Positions 25,501 through 38,278 of a DNA stretch of 58,601 nt are shown piece by piece. Below the pieces are notes generated by a model, which worked only from the letters and a program-made list of their open reading frames with translations, was not told the origin of the DNA and did no database searches. Position numbers and translations under genes: made by a program. The DNA is from Saccoglossus kowalevskii (Eukaryota; Hemichordata; Enteropneusta; Harrimaniidae), in contig NW_003116468.1 of assembly GCF_000003605.2 (NCBI RefSeq), forward strand, positions 65,997 through 124,597, read 5' to 3'. Every line of letters starts with the position of its first letter. The stretch's first letter is position 1.

Positions 25501-26145
25501 ACGTGTGTAATGACAAATGCACACAATGCGTGTGTAATGACAAATGCACGCAATACGTATGTAATGACAAATGTATACAATACGTGTGTAATGACAATTA
25601 TATACAATACGTGTGTAATGACAAATATATACAATATGTGTGTAATGACAAATGCACACAATACGTGTGTAATGACAAATGCGTACAATACGTGTGTAAT
25701 GACAAATGCACACAATGCGTGTGTAATGACAAATGCACACAATACGTGTGTAATGGCAAATGTATACAATACGTGTGTAATGACAAATGTGTACAATACG
25801 TGTGTAATGACAACTGCACACAATACGTGTGTAATGACAAATGCACACAATACGTGTGTAATGACAAATGTGTACAATACGTGTGTAATGACAAATGCAT
25901 ACAATACGTGTGTAATGACAAATGCATACAATACGTGTGTAATGACAAATGTGTACAATACGTGTGTAATGACAAATGCATACAATACGTGTGTAATGAC
26001 AACTGCACACAATACGTGTGTAATGACAAATGCACACAATACGTGTGTAATGACAAATGTGTACAATACGTGTGTAATGACAAATGTGTACAATACGTGT
26101 GTAATGACAAATATATACGATACGTGTGTAATGACAAATGTACAA
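22541..26145. repeat. Satellite array B, 27-bp unit, about 130 copies
   Basis: The unit reads AATACGTGTGTAATGACAAA then TGTATAC, with variants in the last bases (TGCACAC, TGCATAC, TATATAC, TGTGTAC). It has the same length as array A and shares the core AATACGTGTGTA, so the two arrays look like diverged branches of one repeat. A lone A-type unit (CTTGATAAATGAATCC) sits inside B at about 22908-22923. Homogeneity rises towards the right end (25650-26140), as expected for recent expansion there. Open frames across it are artefacts of the period. Confidence 0.97.
23276..25250. repeat. Nested higher-order duplications within satellite array B
   Basis: A nine-unit, 243-bp block containing the diagnostic variants GTAATAAGTAATG, GTAATAACTAATG and GTGATAACTAATG occurs three times, starting near 23276, 24247 and 24490. 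A larger block follows the first and third copies: matching positions 23455 and 24669 are 1214 bases apart, and the marker GTAATGTTAAAGTACAC (23946 and 25187) is 1241 apart. One extra 27-bp unit was thus gained in one copy. These are successive unequal exchanges. Confidence 0.8.
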
Positions 26146-26837
26146 TATTATTATTTCGCCCAAAAAGGTCCATGACGTCAACATTAGCAAAATTGAAATT
26201 TGGATAATATTGCCAGATATGAATACGATACGTAAAAAGTAAACGGTACAGGTTTGAACATTCACGCTTCATTCATATAAAAGAGAATGAACGAAGTTAT
26301 CCCATGTAATCCTATGTATTAATGCTACTGAGTATTTTGTTCTTTTTTAACCTCAATCGTCTACCAATACAGCGTTAAATATTGTCTTTATAACACTTCC
26401 CTGTGTAAGATATTCGCATTTTAGGGTGTAGGGACGACAAAAAAATATGGTACTGAGGTATAAACAACTATCCATCTCATTATGAATTTACTTCTTTTCT
26501 ATCACGTAAGAAAAATAAATAATTTATATAACTGCTTTGTACGTGCATGTTTTTGTGTACACCTGATTAAAATTACAGTCAAATATTGTGCATGACATAC
26601 AAGTTATCATTAAGACACATAGATATCGAGTGTTACTACATAAGTGCATCTAGTCATGTCCTGCGTATGAGTAAAACAGGACAAAGACATTCATATTAAC
26701 GATATGGCATATTGAACAAATTTGAGACATTTTATCATAAACATCGTTTTTAGTGTAATTTGTCTTTTTAATTACCATTTTTGATCTGATGTGATGTTCT
26801 GTACCGGGTCGGACATATGTTTTATTTCGTACTGTGG

Positions 26838-26905
26838 GCAAGACTGGCAGAATGGTTATAAAGTGTTCGCATCGGCGTCGTTGACGTGGTCGAATCCAAT
26901 TCTTA
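26838..26905 (+). ncRNA. tRNA-derived SINE head or tRNA pseudogene
   Basis: An A-box-like TGGCAGAATGG (26845-26855) is followed about 33 bases on by a B-box-like GGTCGAATCC (26888-26897). This is the RNA polymerase III internal promoter layout, and the intervening CGCATCGGCGTCG resembles a tRNA anticodon region. I cannot fold it into a full cloverleaf with a convincing acceptor stem, so a SINE fragment or tRNA relic is more likely than a working tRNA. Confidence 0.4.
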
Positions 26906-29900
26906 GTATCGTTTGTCAGTTATCACATCTTCTAATCAGCACATGATTTCAAGTACAGTGTCAGGCATTAAAAATACCTATTACGATTATTATCGCGACA
27001 ATGGCTAATATCGTCATGCGTGATAGAAACAAAATCCGGTAAAATACATATATGGACACATATATGGACACGTTTTGTTTCTACAATCACATATTTTAAA
27101 TTAACAGTCTGTGAATAAAATAAAATTTAGCGAGTTGACAGAAATAGTAATAACAGGCATGCAGTCGCAAGACACACCGTATGGTTCTATGATTAATGTG
27201 ATTACGAGCCGTTCACGCATTCCCTAACGTAATCAATTAACGTAACACAGAGGGGGGGGGGTAATTACAATATCGTACTATGATTTGACAAAAAGCTTAA
27301 GTGTATTAACTAATCGCTGGCATATGGCGTGACTCAGATCAATTTCTGTTATTGGAATTTTACTAGTGTTACGTTAGACAGAAACACATCCGATTGCTTC
27401 CATGGAAACGCTCACCACGTGACAATTAATTACCTCACGTTACAGCGCAGAATGGCAAGCACCCCTAAGCAGCGATATACCCTAAATGAATACAAACCCG
27501 TCACACATTCTCTCATCAATGTCGTATTCGCGATCTTATATTTTCTGGTTTCGAAGAATGAAACTATTGCGATAAAATCACGAGTAAACGACTTAGTAAG
27601 AAAGCAAATGGTGTTACGATTATTCAGGTCTCGTGGGATTGCTTTATATTGCTTATTTAGCCCGGGGTAATCAATATGAAGCGGAGTAGATGTGTTTTAC
27701 GATTTAATCTCTTGTTTTATAACCTATTGATATATGACACACCTTTTTTGAATCCTTTAATCTATTTCGGCAATTTTATTTTGATATATAAACTATTAAT
27801 AGAGGTTTTGCAAATGCAATGTGTCGAAGGGTAAAATAACAGAAAATTCATATATATTTTAGATCTATTTAGTGCTTGAGAGCTTAGCATGACGAGTGTG
27901 TTATTTGTATGTGTCAGACGCGCGACAAAATTATAGGCTTTGTGGTTTTCATTGACATATTCATTATTTTCCAAGGAACTGTAAACAGGCCGGTATTTTT
28001 AATTGTGTTGTTTTTGTTTGGCTAATTAAAAGTATTAATCAATTTTTAAAGAGTTCTTCAAAGTATGATGGTTGAACAGTGAACAACATTGTTCGTCGAC
28101 AGGAAAATCCATTGTCACCAGTGCAGGTGCAGGTGAATATTTAGTGATTAGTGTGTTATTACGGGTAATTCGCCGCGCTATCCAACGCCTATAAGATGAA
28201 AGCTACGCTGCACGTCAACACGAAGGTGATACGTCAAACACCTCACCTCATTTCGACAATTTATTAGAAAACAGTCTGTGAACACGTATTTTCAACATTA
28301 CATATATATGCCCAAACTCATAAAATCATTCTTCTTATCTCAGCATACATGTTAATTGATATAAATAGTTTTAGTAGAAATTGGTTTGTCAATTTTTAGA
28401 TAATGCCTAAATCACAGAACATTTTTTAACACGTTTTACCCTTGTTGCTACCTTAAATGAGATGGACTTTTCAATTTCAATTGTTAAGTCATGCAGTATC
28501 AATTTTCTGATTGAAAATGAGACTGGGACGTAAGTATACAAAAAAACGTTTGTCAAAACCTACCACGTCAGCGGATGGGCGTATGAATAGAGTCGTATTG
28601 GACAGATCACACTGTGCAATTCACACAAGTTCAGATATGTAACCATAGCTACGTTTTGTTATGACTTCAATAATTTCTAAAATGGCAAATAGGTGTACAT
28701 ATTCATTGTAAAAAAAAGCAACATACTTGTCAATAGATTTATGATATTTTACTGGTGGATGGGGGTAGATCACCATTTTCAGCCAAGTAACAGTTCGACA
28801 GTGTCGACACAAAATGGTGGTGGTGGTGGGGGGGTCAAACTGTTACGGATGTGTATACCACATGGGGGTTTTGATACAGAGACATAACATAAGGCGGTGT
28901 TGTACACGTGAGTGCATACTGCGTGTAATCTAACAGACGTATCAACCTGTGGATATCAATCATAAAAGATTAAACCTACACAACATAATAGGATCACGTT
29001 CACATTTCTAAGCAAGCAATATACACTTTAAGTGGAATGTGACGGAAATCGGGTTTCACAATCCAATATTATAAATACAATGCCGCTGACTGACTTTTTG
29101 TATTCTCAAATCAACTACGTTTTTAGCGCGTGTACTTCTATGTTTACACTATAAGAGAAATTATGGTGAGTCATTGTACTGTAAAAGTGTCATTTAAACG
29201 GAAAGGTGAAACCCCAAACCCCTCTGTAGTCAATACTGATTTGACGCGTGTGTTCCCAAGCTGTCGAAACCACGGAGCAATGCGAAGATCAGTTGTAGTT
29301 GATTCTACTAGTAAATCACGTCAACGTCTCGGTTTACAGTTCTCTCGATATTCTCCTGGCGGGATTTCGAGTATCTTAGTTTTAGAGTCTTAGTAATTCT
29401 AAAGTTTTAATAGAACCGTTTACTGCTGACTCAGTTTCCTAGCTAGCTACTTAAAACATAAAGGCGGTTTGTTGTGTGTTACGGCTTTGTACGTGGACCG
29501 CCGATGTCCGATTTCATTTTAGTTAGCAGAATGATGTCCAAATAATATGCAATAGTTGGAGGTTTATAAATTAAGCCAATCTAACATGAATTTAGCCGAT
29601 TATTATTCTGCAACATTAACAGTGAGTGAGCATTACATTGCTAACACATTTTCTTAAGTTGACATTTCCAACGCCGTAAAAAAAAAAAATATTTTCGATG
29701 CAAGTCGATGTCAGGCTCGTTAAGTATGTACGTGGATGGGACAGTTTAGAATACCCGCTGGTGTACCGTTCAAGTTGTTCTGAATTCATATCAACTTCGC
29801 TCGAGCTTGTGGCATTCAATATTTTATCTGTCAGGTTGTAAACATTCCTCCTGCTTATTAAACGCCATGTTTTGGACTGAAACTGATATCACAAAGCTTA

Positions 29901-30475
29901 CATGCCCATTCACAACTAAATTGTACAATACCCTTCCTGCACACACGAGCTGAAATAGCAAAATACAAGTATTGTGACGTAATTATTGAAGTAAACTACA
30001 GAATGAAAACATATACATTATGCATATGAATATAAGATTACTCTGCGCTTTTAGATTCACATGTGAAGCTGAGACTAGTGAAATATACAATACTACTGTA
30101 TCTTTGTGTAAATATGCGCTTCATTATGTAATTATGTTCAAAATACGTGACGGGTCACTTCGTATCGATATGTATTGGAAGACTTTTCGTAAGTTTGGAT
30201 GATTGACGTGACCGTTATGATCCACATTGCCAAGAACATATTGTATAGAAATCAGTCACGAATATTATTAGGATGTGATATATATATTCATGGTAAATAT
30301 CATAATCTATTCGCTTTATTGAATATACTAGCAAAGTACGGGATAAAAGTGGTGTATCCTTACACTCCATATTACAGTGCATGTCTCATGTTCTTTGGAC
30401 GAATACAAGTGGATTTAAGACGGTGGTTGTCTCGCAATGCATGTTAGAATTTCGTGCAAACAAACAATAATTTTA

Positions 30476-30521
30476 CACACATTGTATATCTTGCTATGAG
30501 TCCCCCATCGAACACAATGCT
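30476..30521 (+). repeat. Dispersed repeat, copy 1
   Basis: The stretch around GCTATGAGTCCCCCATCGAA matches 53387-53431 (GCTATGAGTCCTATATCGAA with similar flanks on both sides) in the same orientation. Its family is unknown. Confidence 0.5.
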
Positions 30522-32881
30522 GCTAACCCCCTTTAATGAGAATAGTATGCAGCGTAGTTCAAAGAACGTTTGCGGTTGTGTTTCTCATGATCATAATCGA
30601 GAACTTGGGGCAGTGAGCAACACATCGTCTGGTAATCGTGAGCCACACAACACCATATAGCATATGGAGTTGTATTATTTCCAATATCATTATTACCATT
30701 ATCAACAATGCTAACATACAGTTACTATGGCACCATTGAAAGATTGACTTCATACATATGTGTCATTCAGATAAGGAAATTTTAACAAATACCTAAGTAT
30801 ATGCTGTGAGTTTCAAACCAAACGAGGTAGTATTATACACGACGCCAAATATCAGAGTTAAACGTAAGTATGTTTCATTCAATTTTGACATGATAAATAA
30901 CCTAAATGCACTCATTATTGTATACATATTTAGTTGAATAATACGAGCACCGAAAATTATGATTATTACATTTAGTAAACGTAATTGACGGTTCATTCAT
31001 TGAGAAAATGACAAATTATTCTGTTGACATATCGCACTTACTGGCGTATTGATGTCATTAGTGAAATCACCATTACCAACACAATACATATCTACAATAG
31101 CCAAGTGTTCGTCTTCAACACTTTGCCTCTCGGGACCTCACTGAGTACAGGAAACAGTAAATCATAAGGGAATTAAAATTAAGAGTTTTTATCTCATTGT
31201 TTATGTTTCCAGGGCGTTATGCATCATCACGTACAAACATGAATTGCAATTCGTCACTAATATTCCCTGTAATACAATTGTTATGGTGGTTACGGAGACC
31301 GTAAAACGGCGCCCACAGATGTGACTTGCGAATTAAAACGGATAATAATGGCTTAGGATGAAAAGAATACACCATATAATGATGGGCTATAAAACTCGAA
31401 TGTCAAAAGCTGATGTTTAGTCTTTTATTCAGCAATTCACTTTCTTGACTTAATTTTGAATTCAGGTGCAAATAAGATCATCCCTATTTGACATTGGGAT
31501 AACGACACCTAATTTAATCTGAGCCCCGAAATGGTTCGTTATCGCCAAGGTTACAGTTAACGACAGGAAACGAGGAAAACGCCTCAAAACATGTCATGTA
31601 GGTCGTGGCATCCAATGAGAACACATGTGGTGGAAACTATCTCGGTATTAATTCTGAAAAGGACGAGAAAGTGGACGAGAAATTCACATTACACACAATT
31701 ACTTGATTACTGGTATATAAAAATAAAGTAATTATTCAAATTGTACATTGAATATTAGTTTGTTATTTCATTTCTTGTGCGTGAATACGTGTTTCCAATA
31801 CGTTGTCTTTCCACAAACCCGCCACGTAATAAATATATTATTAACAATATCTTTGATGAATATTATCAATTGTAAACCACACAAATGATAATATTCGTCA
31901 GAAGAACATTGACACTGAGATTGTGATTTTCTCTGGCACCATTGCTCGGAGTGCGTAGAAACTGTTTTTTTAATTTATTGCCATGCCAACAATCATAGAT
32001 TGCAATAACACATGCATATTCAAATGATCAAATCCATTAAATTAATTTGTATAGTATTTATAAGCTGACATGTCTGCAGAATACATTTTAGCTGATAAGT
32101 TTGACGGCTCGGTCCACTGGTGTATTCTAGTTGTAAAATTGGAAAGCACCAATACATTTGAGATGCATAGCTAATATATCTAGAGGTTCACTCCATCAAA
32201 ACACTTAAATATCATAAACTATAGGTTGCAATGGTTATTTTATCAGCTCACGTAAGCTGCAAAGCTGATACACTTGAAAGGTCAGTCGACCATTTTATTC
32301 GCAAAGCTGATAAGCTCAAAGTTCACAAAATGCATATAGTGCACACTTGAAAGATCGTTCCGCCAAATCATTTTAGCCAAGCCATATTTATTGCGTGGTA
32401 TTCATTCAAAATTGTGTTTATGCTAAATAAGGGCTTCTACGAATGTCACTAAATTATGGAAATGTCGCTCTAACGATAATCGATCGCTAAGGTTACTATA
32501 CACGTTCGTTGTAGATATCAATACAAGCTTAACAGTCTCTATGTAGGTGTTACCATATTGCTATAGTGATACAAAATGACGATATAGAATAAATGTGATA
32601 AAGGACCTCACCATGGTGACGGTACTGCCATACACAACTGGCTTTAATTGTTTAATTTGCTTGTTTTCGTTAAAAACTGTAATATATTATGTTGAAGGCA
32701 GTAATATTCAGAAGACCATATATGTTGCCAGTTGTTCGCACTGCACACTATTTCACATAGGCAATCACATCGACGTGACGTTTTCACTGACAACGGGACA
32801 ATACTGTTGTCACATTCGATTTGAATCACGAATAGTACATACATCAATTGACGTCTGTGTATGAAACCTGTCTATTTAGCT

Positions 32882-32882
32882 T

Positions 32883-32913
<31 letters not shown>

Positions 32914-32914
32914 C
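32882..32914. repeat. TATACA microsatellite
   Basis: Five to six tandem copies of a six-base ATATAC unit. Confidence 0.9.
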
Positions 32915-35900
32915 AATGAACCTTCCCTGCATATGTGCGATAACTAGTAATCCTGTGGTGACATTTGCGAATTATACTCACGTCCACCAACACTATCAAC
33001 AATAACGATTTAAATAGCCACATAGACATCAGATGGAAAATGCTCTATGAATTGAATATGTATGGTTAATGTGAAGTGGAATGAGGAAACGTGACATGAT
33101 GAAGCATGACACTGATGATGCGTCAATCTCTCTGTGTATTCCGATTATGAATACATATATACAGATATAATGGCGGATAATATGGGTTTCAAACAGAGAC
33201 GCAAACGTAAAGGTGGCAAAATACGTTAAATAACACATACCTGTATCACCGGCATTGGTAGCAATCTATAAAAAAGCCAGATATATTGATTAGCATTGTT
33301 TATATCAATCAAATATATGGGATGTTTAGTAAATGAATCATGGACATATACACACAATTCAAAGGGCGAATATTATCGTCTCGGTATCTTCTTCGTAAAT
33401 TGTCCATTTGTCGTCAATTATGATTCCTATATCTATTCCAATGTTTGAAATTTTGATTTTTTATGAACATTCTATTTCATATGTTCAATGCCACATGCAG
33501 ATCACGCGTGTGCTATTTGATATCGAATGTGTGTAACAGCGTCTGATTCTACGCCGCATTCCGGTTTATTTACTATTTTGCAGTATTAGTTAAGCCCTAC
33601 ATAAATTGAAGAGCATATGTAACGATCATGTGCTCGACTTTACTAACTGTAAATTTCAATATTTTCATGAAATAGTGTTGATTTTACAATATGTTGATAT
33701 TCATAACTATTCAATTAACGTGTTTGTTAACATTACCGGACATCCATAATTTCACATATACTCTTACTAATAGTATAATTAAATATATCACTCACAGATA
33801 TACTTTAAAATTTTTAATGTTTTCACAATCCAATAACATGTGTCAATCACCGATTGTGTTAAATAGTTAACGGTTCGTTTAGTACAACAAATGTAATTGA
33901 CCTTGAGACAGACTGATATGATAATATAGTAGTTTATGCTATTGTTAACTCCAATGTTTAATCGCTATATTTTACGAGCAGGTAAACCCACTGTAGCGAA
34001 ATATAATGAAAGAATGAATGACATGTCATGTATGTTTATTTAGTGATTAGGTATGCCTACGCCACCGCACTGTCAATAATATGATGCAATATGTCAACAT
34101 ATAATTCGCATAATTAAATATCAGAAGATGAAGGGGTGTGTACTGTTTATCACTAATACAGTGTGTATAACGTTCTGGCAGTCAGCGCACGTTTTTTTTA
34201 TGATTTTAAAATACTTCATTCGTAAAAAGTCGTTGATAATAATATAATATACCCTGTTCAGGGTATCCATTGATCACTGGAACGTCATTGATGTAAGTTC
34301 CAGTATAATTTGCATGCTTGGGTATACCTGATAGTGATCCGTGATATCCTTGGAAATGCGTAATTTAATTTAATGTTCTCATACTATTCCATGCAAGGCG
34401 ACAAGGAACCTAGCATTGTGTTTTGTCATGCATTTGAGACTGGTAAGCTGTTTGCATCGTGCAATTTATGTACAACGTATCTTATCATACATATTAAAGA
34501 ATCATTCCGATCATCAATTTAATTTCCCCAAATAACGTTTTCCTTCTTTACTGTACCGCTCTGTATATTGCCTCGTCGCATGTTTGCAATGAAGGACACA
34601 CCTCATAACATAATGACGGAGAAAGCGGGCTTGTTAACGAATTATACTGAGCAATGTGAAGTCAGCGAAAAAAAATCTTTCAAGGACTGAGTTACGAAAT
34701 ATCAAATTACGGAACAACAAAACAGCGTAATTGTTACAAATAGGAAGACAATGTTTGTATTTGCTATTTTCAGCCCTGTACCAAGCACATTAAAACACTT
34801 TTCGTAAACCATATATTTGATATATTATCAGATACAGTAATCCAATATTGGTGTATTTGTTTGAAACAAAATATCATGTGGATGAACACTCTCTCCTCCA
34901 GGCAATGCTTATACTCGTGATATGATTTGTAAGTCGATCGCATGGAGACCACATGGTTGGCCAAGCGAAAGGTTTGCGTGTACATTGGGAATTGCTTTAA
35001 CACACGAATACTCAGCAACAAATATATCCGCCAAAGTCATTATAGAAATTAAAAAAAGAGAGATAACTGCTTTTGAACTTACCGTGCCGATCATAGGAAC
35101 GGTGAAAATTAAAAATATTTTTTCCATCGACAGGCAAATGAACATGTTCACAGACCAGGATTGTTTTTTTCTCTGATTGCCGCAGTACACCTGTTTGGTA
35201 ACACTCGTGTGGTGCGCACAGGCATATACAACACTACGAAGCCACCGGAGAACTGTGATCCACGTTATGTACTGAATACACGAGGTCACGTGACTATATC
35301 TCCTAGCAACAACCTCTCTTCCAGTAACATGAGTTATAGGACGCATTTCAACTTTAGTTGTTAAATCCTCGACATGCAATGTGTTATTCGTGTTATAGCA
35401 GACTGAGTGAGCGCAAACTGACATGCCACAGTAGCGGAAATGTGCGGACCGCCCGAGTTGCGCAATGCGCCGGATACTTTAACATTTTACTGATGCTTTG
35501 TCAGAAAACCACGACCATGAACACTTGTTACCGTTGAGCATATGCGGACATATCGTTCATAGTACGAGCCAAGTTCACTGTTTTGGCGATTTAATGATTC
35601 GGCAAATACTCTCCTAAGGAAAATACATATCTTGATATGATCATATGTATATAAGCAAGTCACATCTTGTTCTTATGTGTGGTCATAAAATAGATTGTCT
35701 CCAATAACAACCATACGAGCATCTTTGGATAATTACACGATCATTCAAAATTTACTCACGGCTGTTGATCACGTGAGTTCAAAGCACTATTAGCTGCACA
35801 CACCTATTGTTCTCTGCGGTTGATTTCTTTTTAATGAAAAAATAACACCGGTACATCTACACGGTGATCATGTGTTTTTATTTAGCACATTATGTTGTTT

Positions 35901-37598
35901 ATTCGCAGTATTTAAAACAAATAGTGTTCAGAATATATATAGCTGAGTAAGTTTCGACAAACGATTCATTTCAAAACAAAATTAATTTCAGAAATACAAT
36001 AATAATAATATGATATACGTATCGTAAAATAATTATGAAAACATGTTACCCGTCTTCAAAATTTTGGTCCCTTAGCTCGGCTCAAAAAACTCTATCCACT
36101 TTAAATCTTTTCTCTCAAATCTTTTACTCTTAGCTCCTAATTCAAAGCGCCATTCAAGTGTATGTCTTTTCGAACAGTTGACCCTTTAACTGACTCATGA
36201 CTTGATAGGCTCTTTAACTAATTCTTAAAATTCTAAACATCTTCCCCGTGAAACCGACGCCTTAACTCCTTCTTTATCTCTTCGACTCCTTAAGCCCTCC
36301 AAAGTTTGAAACCTCTATAATATTTGTCTCTTATACTCGTTGTAAAACTAAAACTACAAAACAATAAGTGAAATATGGCTTCAGAATTTATGAGTTTTAC
36401 GCTACTTATTTTTAAACGCGTGAACAAAGGACCATATTTTACAGAGAGATACAAGACGAGAATGTAAATACCGATATTTAACAGAACCCGTCTATTATAA
36501 AATCATTTTCTTTGTAATCGTTTAAAGGACCTGATTTTCACAAAATAACAATTTTATAGCTTCACTGCGGATCTTAGATAGGGTAATATAATTATTAGCA
36601 ATTTATCTTACTTTATTAGTGTTTTATTACGGCTATAAATACATACAAGATGTATGGCTTTCGGCAGTATTTTCTTGAACTTCGCGTTGACTGCATTAGT
36701 GACAACTCTGGGAGGTATTAGTTGCGTGGAGAACGCACATATTGATTTACGCATTTATTTTGCGCAAATGAAAGGTCGGTCATCTTGGCGAATGACTGTC
36801 TCTGTTTACGAGTCTAGTATGTATGTATCTCCATGTAAAGTGTAATTTAGTCGCATGTTTTTAAGGTCGGTTGGGTTAATTGGACTTCTTAGAAACCCTT
36901 ATTTTACAAAAACAATATTCAAAGACATGTCCGAGATTTGACGACGTAGAGCCGAATAAGAGATAGTTTATGTTTGCACACGAAACTTAACCACTGACGA
37001 ATTAGATGTCCTATATAAGCCAATGAGCACAAATATGGATATTTTTGAACTAAGACTTCACCGTCAAATCGTATTCACAAAGTCAATGCTTCCATCAACC
37101 AACAACTAATGAGGCGTTTACCATGACATCTATAAAGGTATACTGCACACAAATATTAAACGTCATACGCGAGTAACGATGTTTTTTATGAATACGAACG
37201 TGTTTTGATTCTTAATAGAAATGATGTACATTGCTCTTAGAGTGATGCCTGCGCCTATATAGTTCATTTATATAATAGAGCATAGCCTCAGATTGTTGCG
37301 GCCACTTCAGAGTCAGTGAGTCTGTGTGTGATGGTTATACGTAATGGCACGAACAAATCTTTATTGTATCAGGTGAAATAGACACACGTACCATCATGAG
37401 CCGTTAGTTATGGTATAGCGTTTATATTTTGCAAGACGCATACAGGAATATTAATAAATTTCGTTTTATGCAGCCTTACCCCGATACTACTATTATCAGA
37501 GTCCTTTATTTTTATGACGTCATAACTTTACGATAATATTAACCTCTATTTGTAAGTAAATTCATTTCCACAACGACAATTTTTTTTCACAATTCTTA

Positions 37599-37796
37599 AC
37601 AACAAATAATGAAACCCCACAGCGTGATATTGGATACCGAGAAGGGTCCAGACCCATATATTGCCTTAGACCCTCACCCAATATCACGCAGTGAGGTTAT
37701 CATTATTGTTTAAATAGCAGGGCAACGACAATGAGAGACCGTGACGTAGTCGTGCTCATTTGAACGATCCCCCTCATTCGAGCCCTGTTATTGTTA
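37599..37796. mobile_element. Two adjoining foldback (MITE-like) hairpins
   Basis: The first hairpin pairs a left arm at 37599-37633 (with CAGCGTGATATTGG) and a right arm at 37678-37712 (with CCAATATCACGCAG), around a loop that also folds through GGGTCCAGACCC. Immediately after, AATAGCAGGGC (37713-37723) pairs imperfectly with GCCCTGTTATT (37782-37792), and CTCATT/AATGAG pairs lie within. Together they look like a non-autonomous foldback element. I could not define a target duplication. Confidence 0.6.
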
Positions 37797-37869
37797 TACA
37801 ACATTGTCATCTGTTTATTTGAAGCGATGACGCCACGAAATACATAACACTGACAGTGATATTTTGTTT

Positions 37870-38221
37870 ATTATTATTATTATTATTATTATTATNNNNN
37901 NNNNNNNNNNNNNNNNNNNNNNNNNNNNNNNNNNNNNNNNNNNNNNNNNNNNNNNNNNNNNNNNNNNNNNNNNNNNNNNNNNNNNNNNNNNNNNNNNNNN
38001 NNNNNNNNNNNNNNNNNNNNNNNNNNNNNNNNNNNNNNNNNNNNNNNNNNNNNNNNNNNNNNNNNNNNNNNNNNNNNNNNNNNNNNNNNNNNNNNNNNNN
38101 NNNNNNNNNNNNNNNNNNNNNNNNNNNNNNNNNNNNNNNNNNNNNNNNNNNNNNNNNNNNNNNNNNNNNNNNNNNNNNNNNNNNNNNNNNNNNNNNNNNN
38201 NNNNNNNNNNNNNNNNNNNNN

Positions 38222-38276
<55 letters not shown>
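37870..38276. repeat. TTA microsatellite containing an assembly gap (37896-38221, N)
   Basis: TTA triplets run from about 37870 to the gap and again from 38222 to 38276. The 326 N stand for unresolved repeat length. Confidence 0.97.

Positions 38277-38278
<2 letters not shown>

Larger units (their letters stand above)
26146..37598. other. Intergenic DNA, no recognisable gene
   Basis: About 11 kb of AT-rich sequence. The open frames in it are at or below the length expected by chance and show no family I know. It contains a tRNA-like fragment (26838-26905), a run of ten G (27252-27261), a TATACA microsatellite (32882-32914), one copy of a dispersed repeat (30476-30521) and a pyrimidine-rich, perhaps anciently repetitive stretch (36055-36330). 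Short pieces with good splice sites at 33241-33265, 32982-33029 and about 31045-31122 on the minus strand are noted under findings. Confidence 0.5.

Noticed and set aside
20437-26145. CRISPR array
   Set aside because: The 27-bp units follow one another with no unique spacers, the DNA is eukaryotic and there are no cas genes.
20462-26272. Very long overlapping open frames on both strands (up to 773 codons) across the 27-bp arrays
   Set aside because: A 27-bp period keeps every frame open. The translations are pure repeat units in several frames at once and some run through N. No start, splice or composition signal supports a protein.
27329-27670. 113-codon plus-strand frame
   Set aside because: Length is within chance for this size of window, and I see no recognisable motif and no splice context.
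34246-34330. Small inverted repeats (ACCCTGTTCAGGGT and ACTGGAAC...GTTCCAGT)
   Set aside because: The arms are short, there are no flanking duplications and no second copy in the window, so they are not enough to call an element.
34909-35424. 171-codon minus-strand frame with a membrane-like stretch and a GTAAGT donor
   Set aside because: I considered it as a helix-5 exon of another receptor (text near SMEKIFLIFTVPMIGT), but the flanking residues do not fit any GPCR family and no partner exons are visible.
36055-36330. Pyrimidine-rich stretch with recurring CTTTAACT/CTTAACTCC words
   Set aside because: It could be an ancient tandem repeat, but I could not fix a period.
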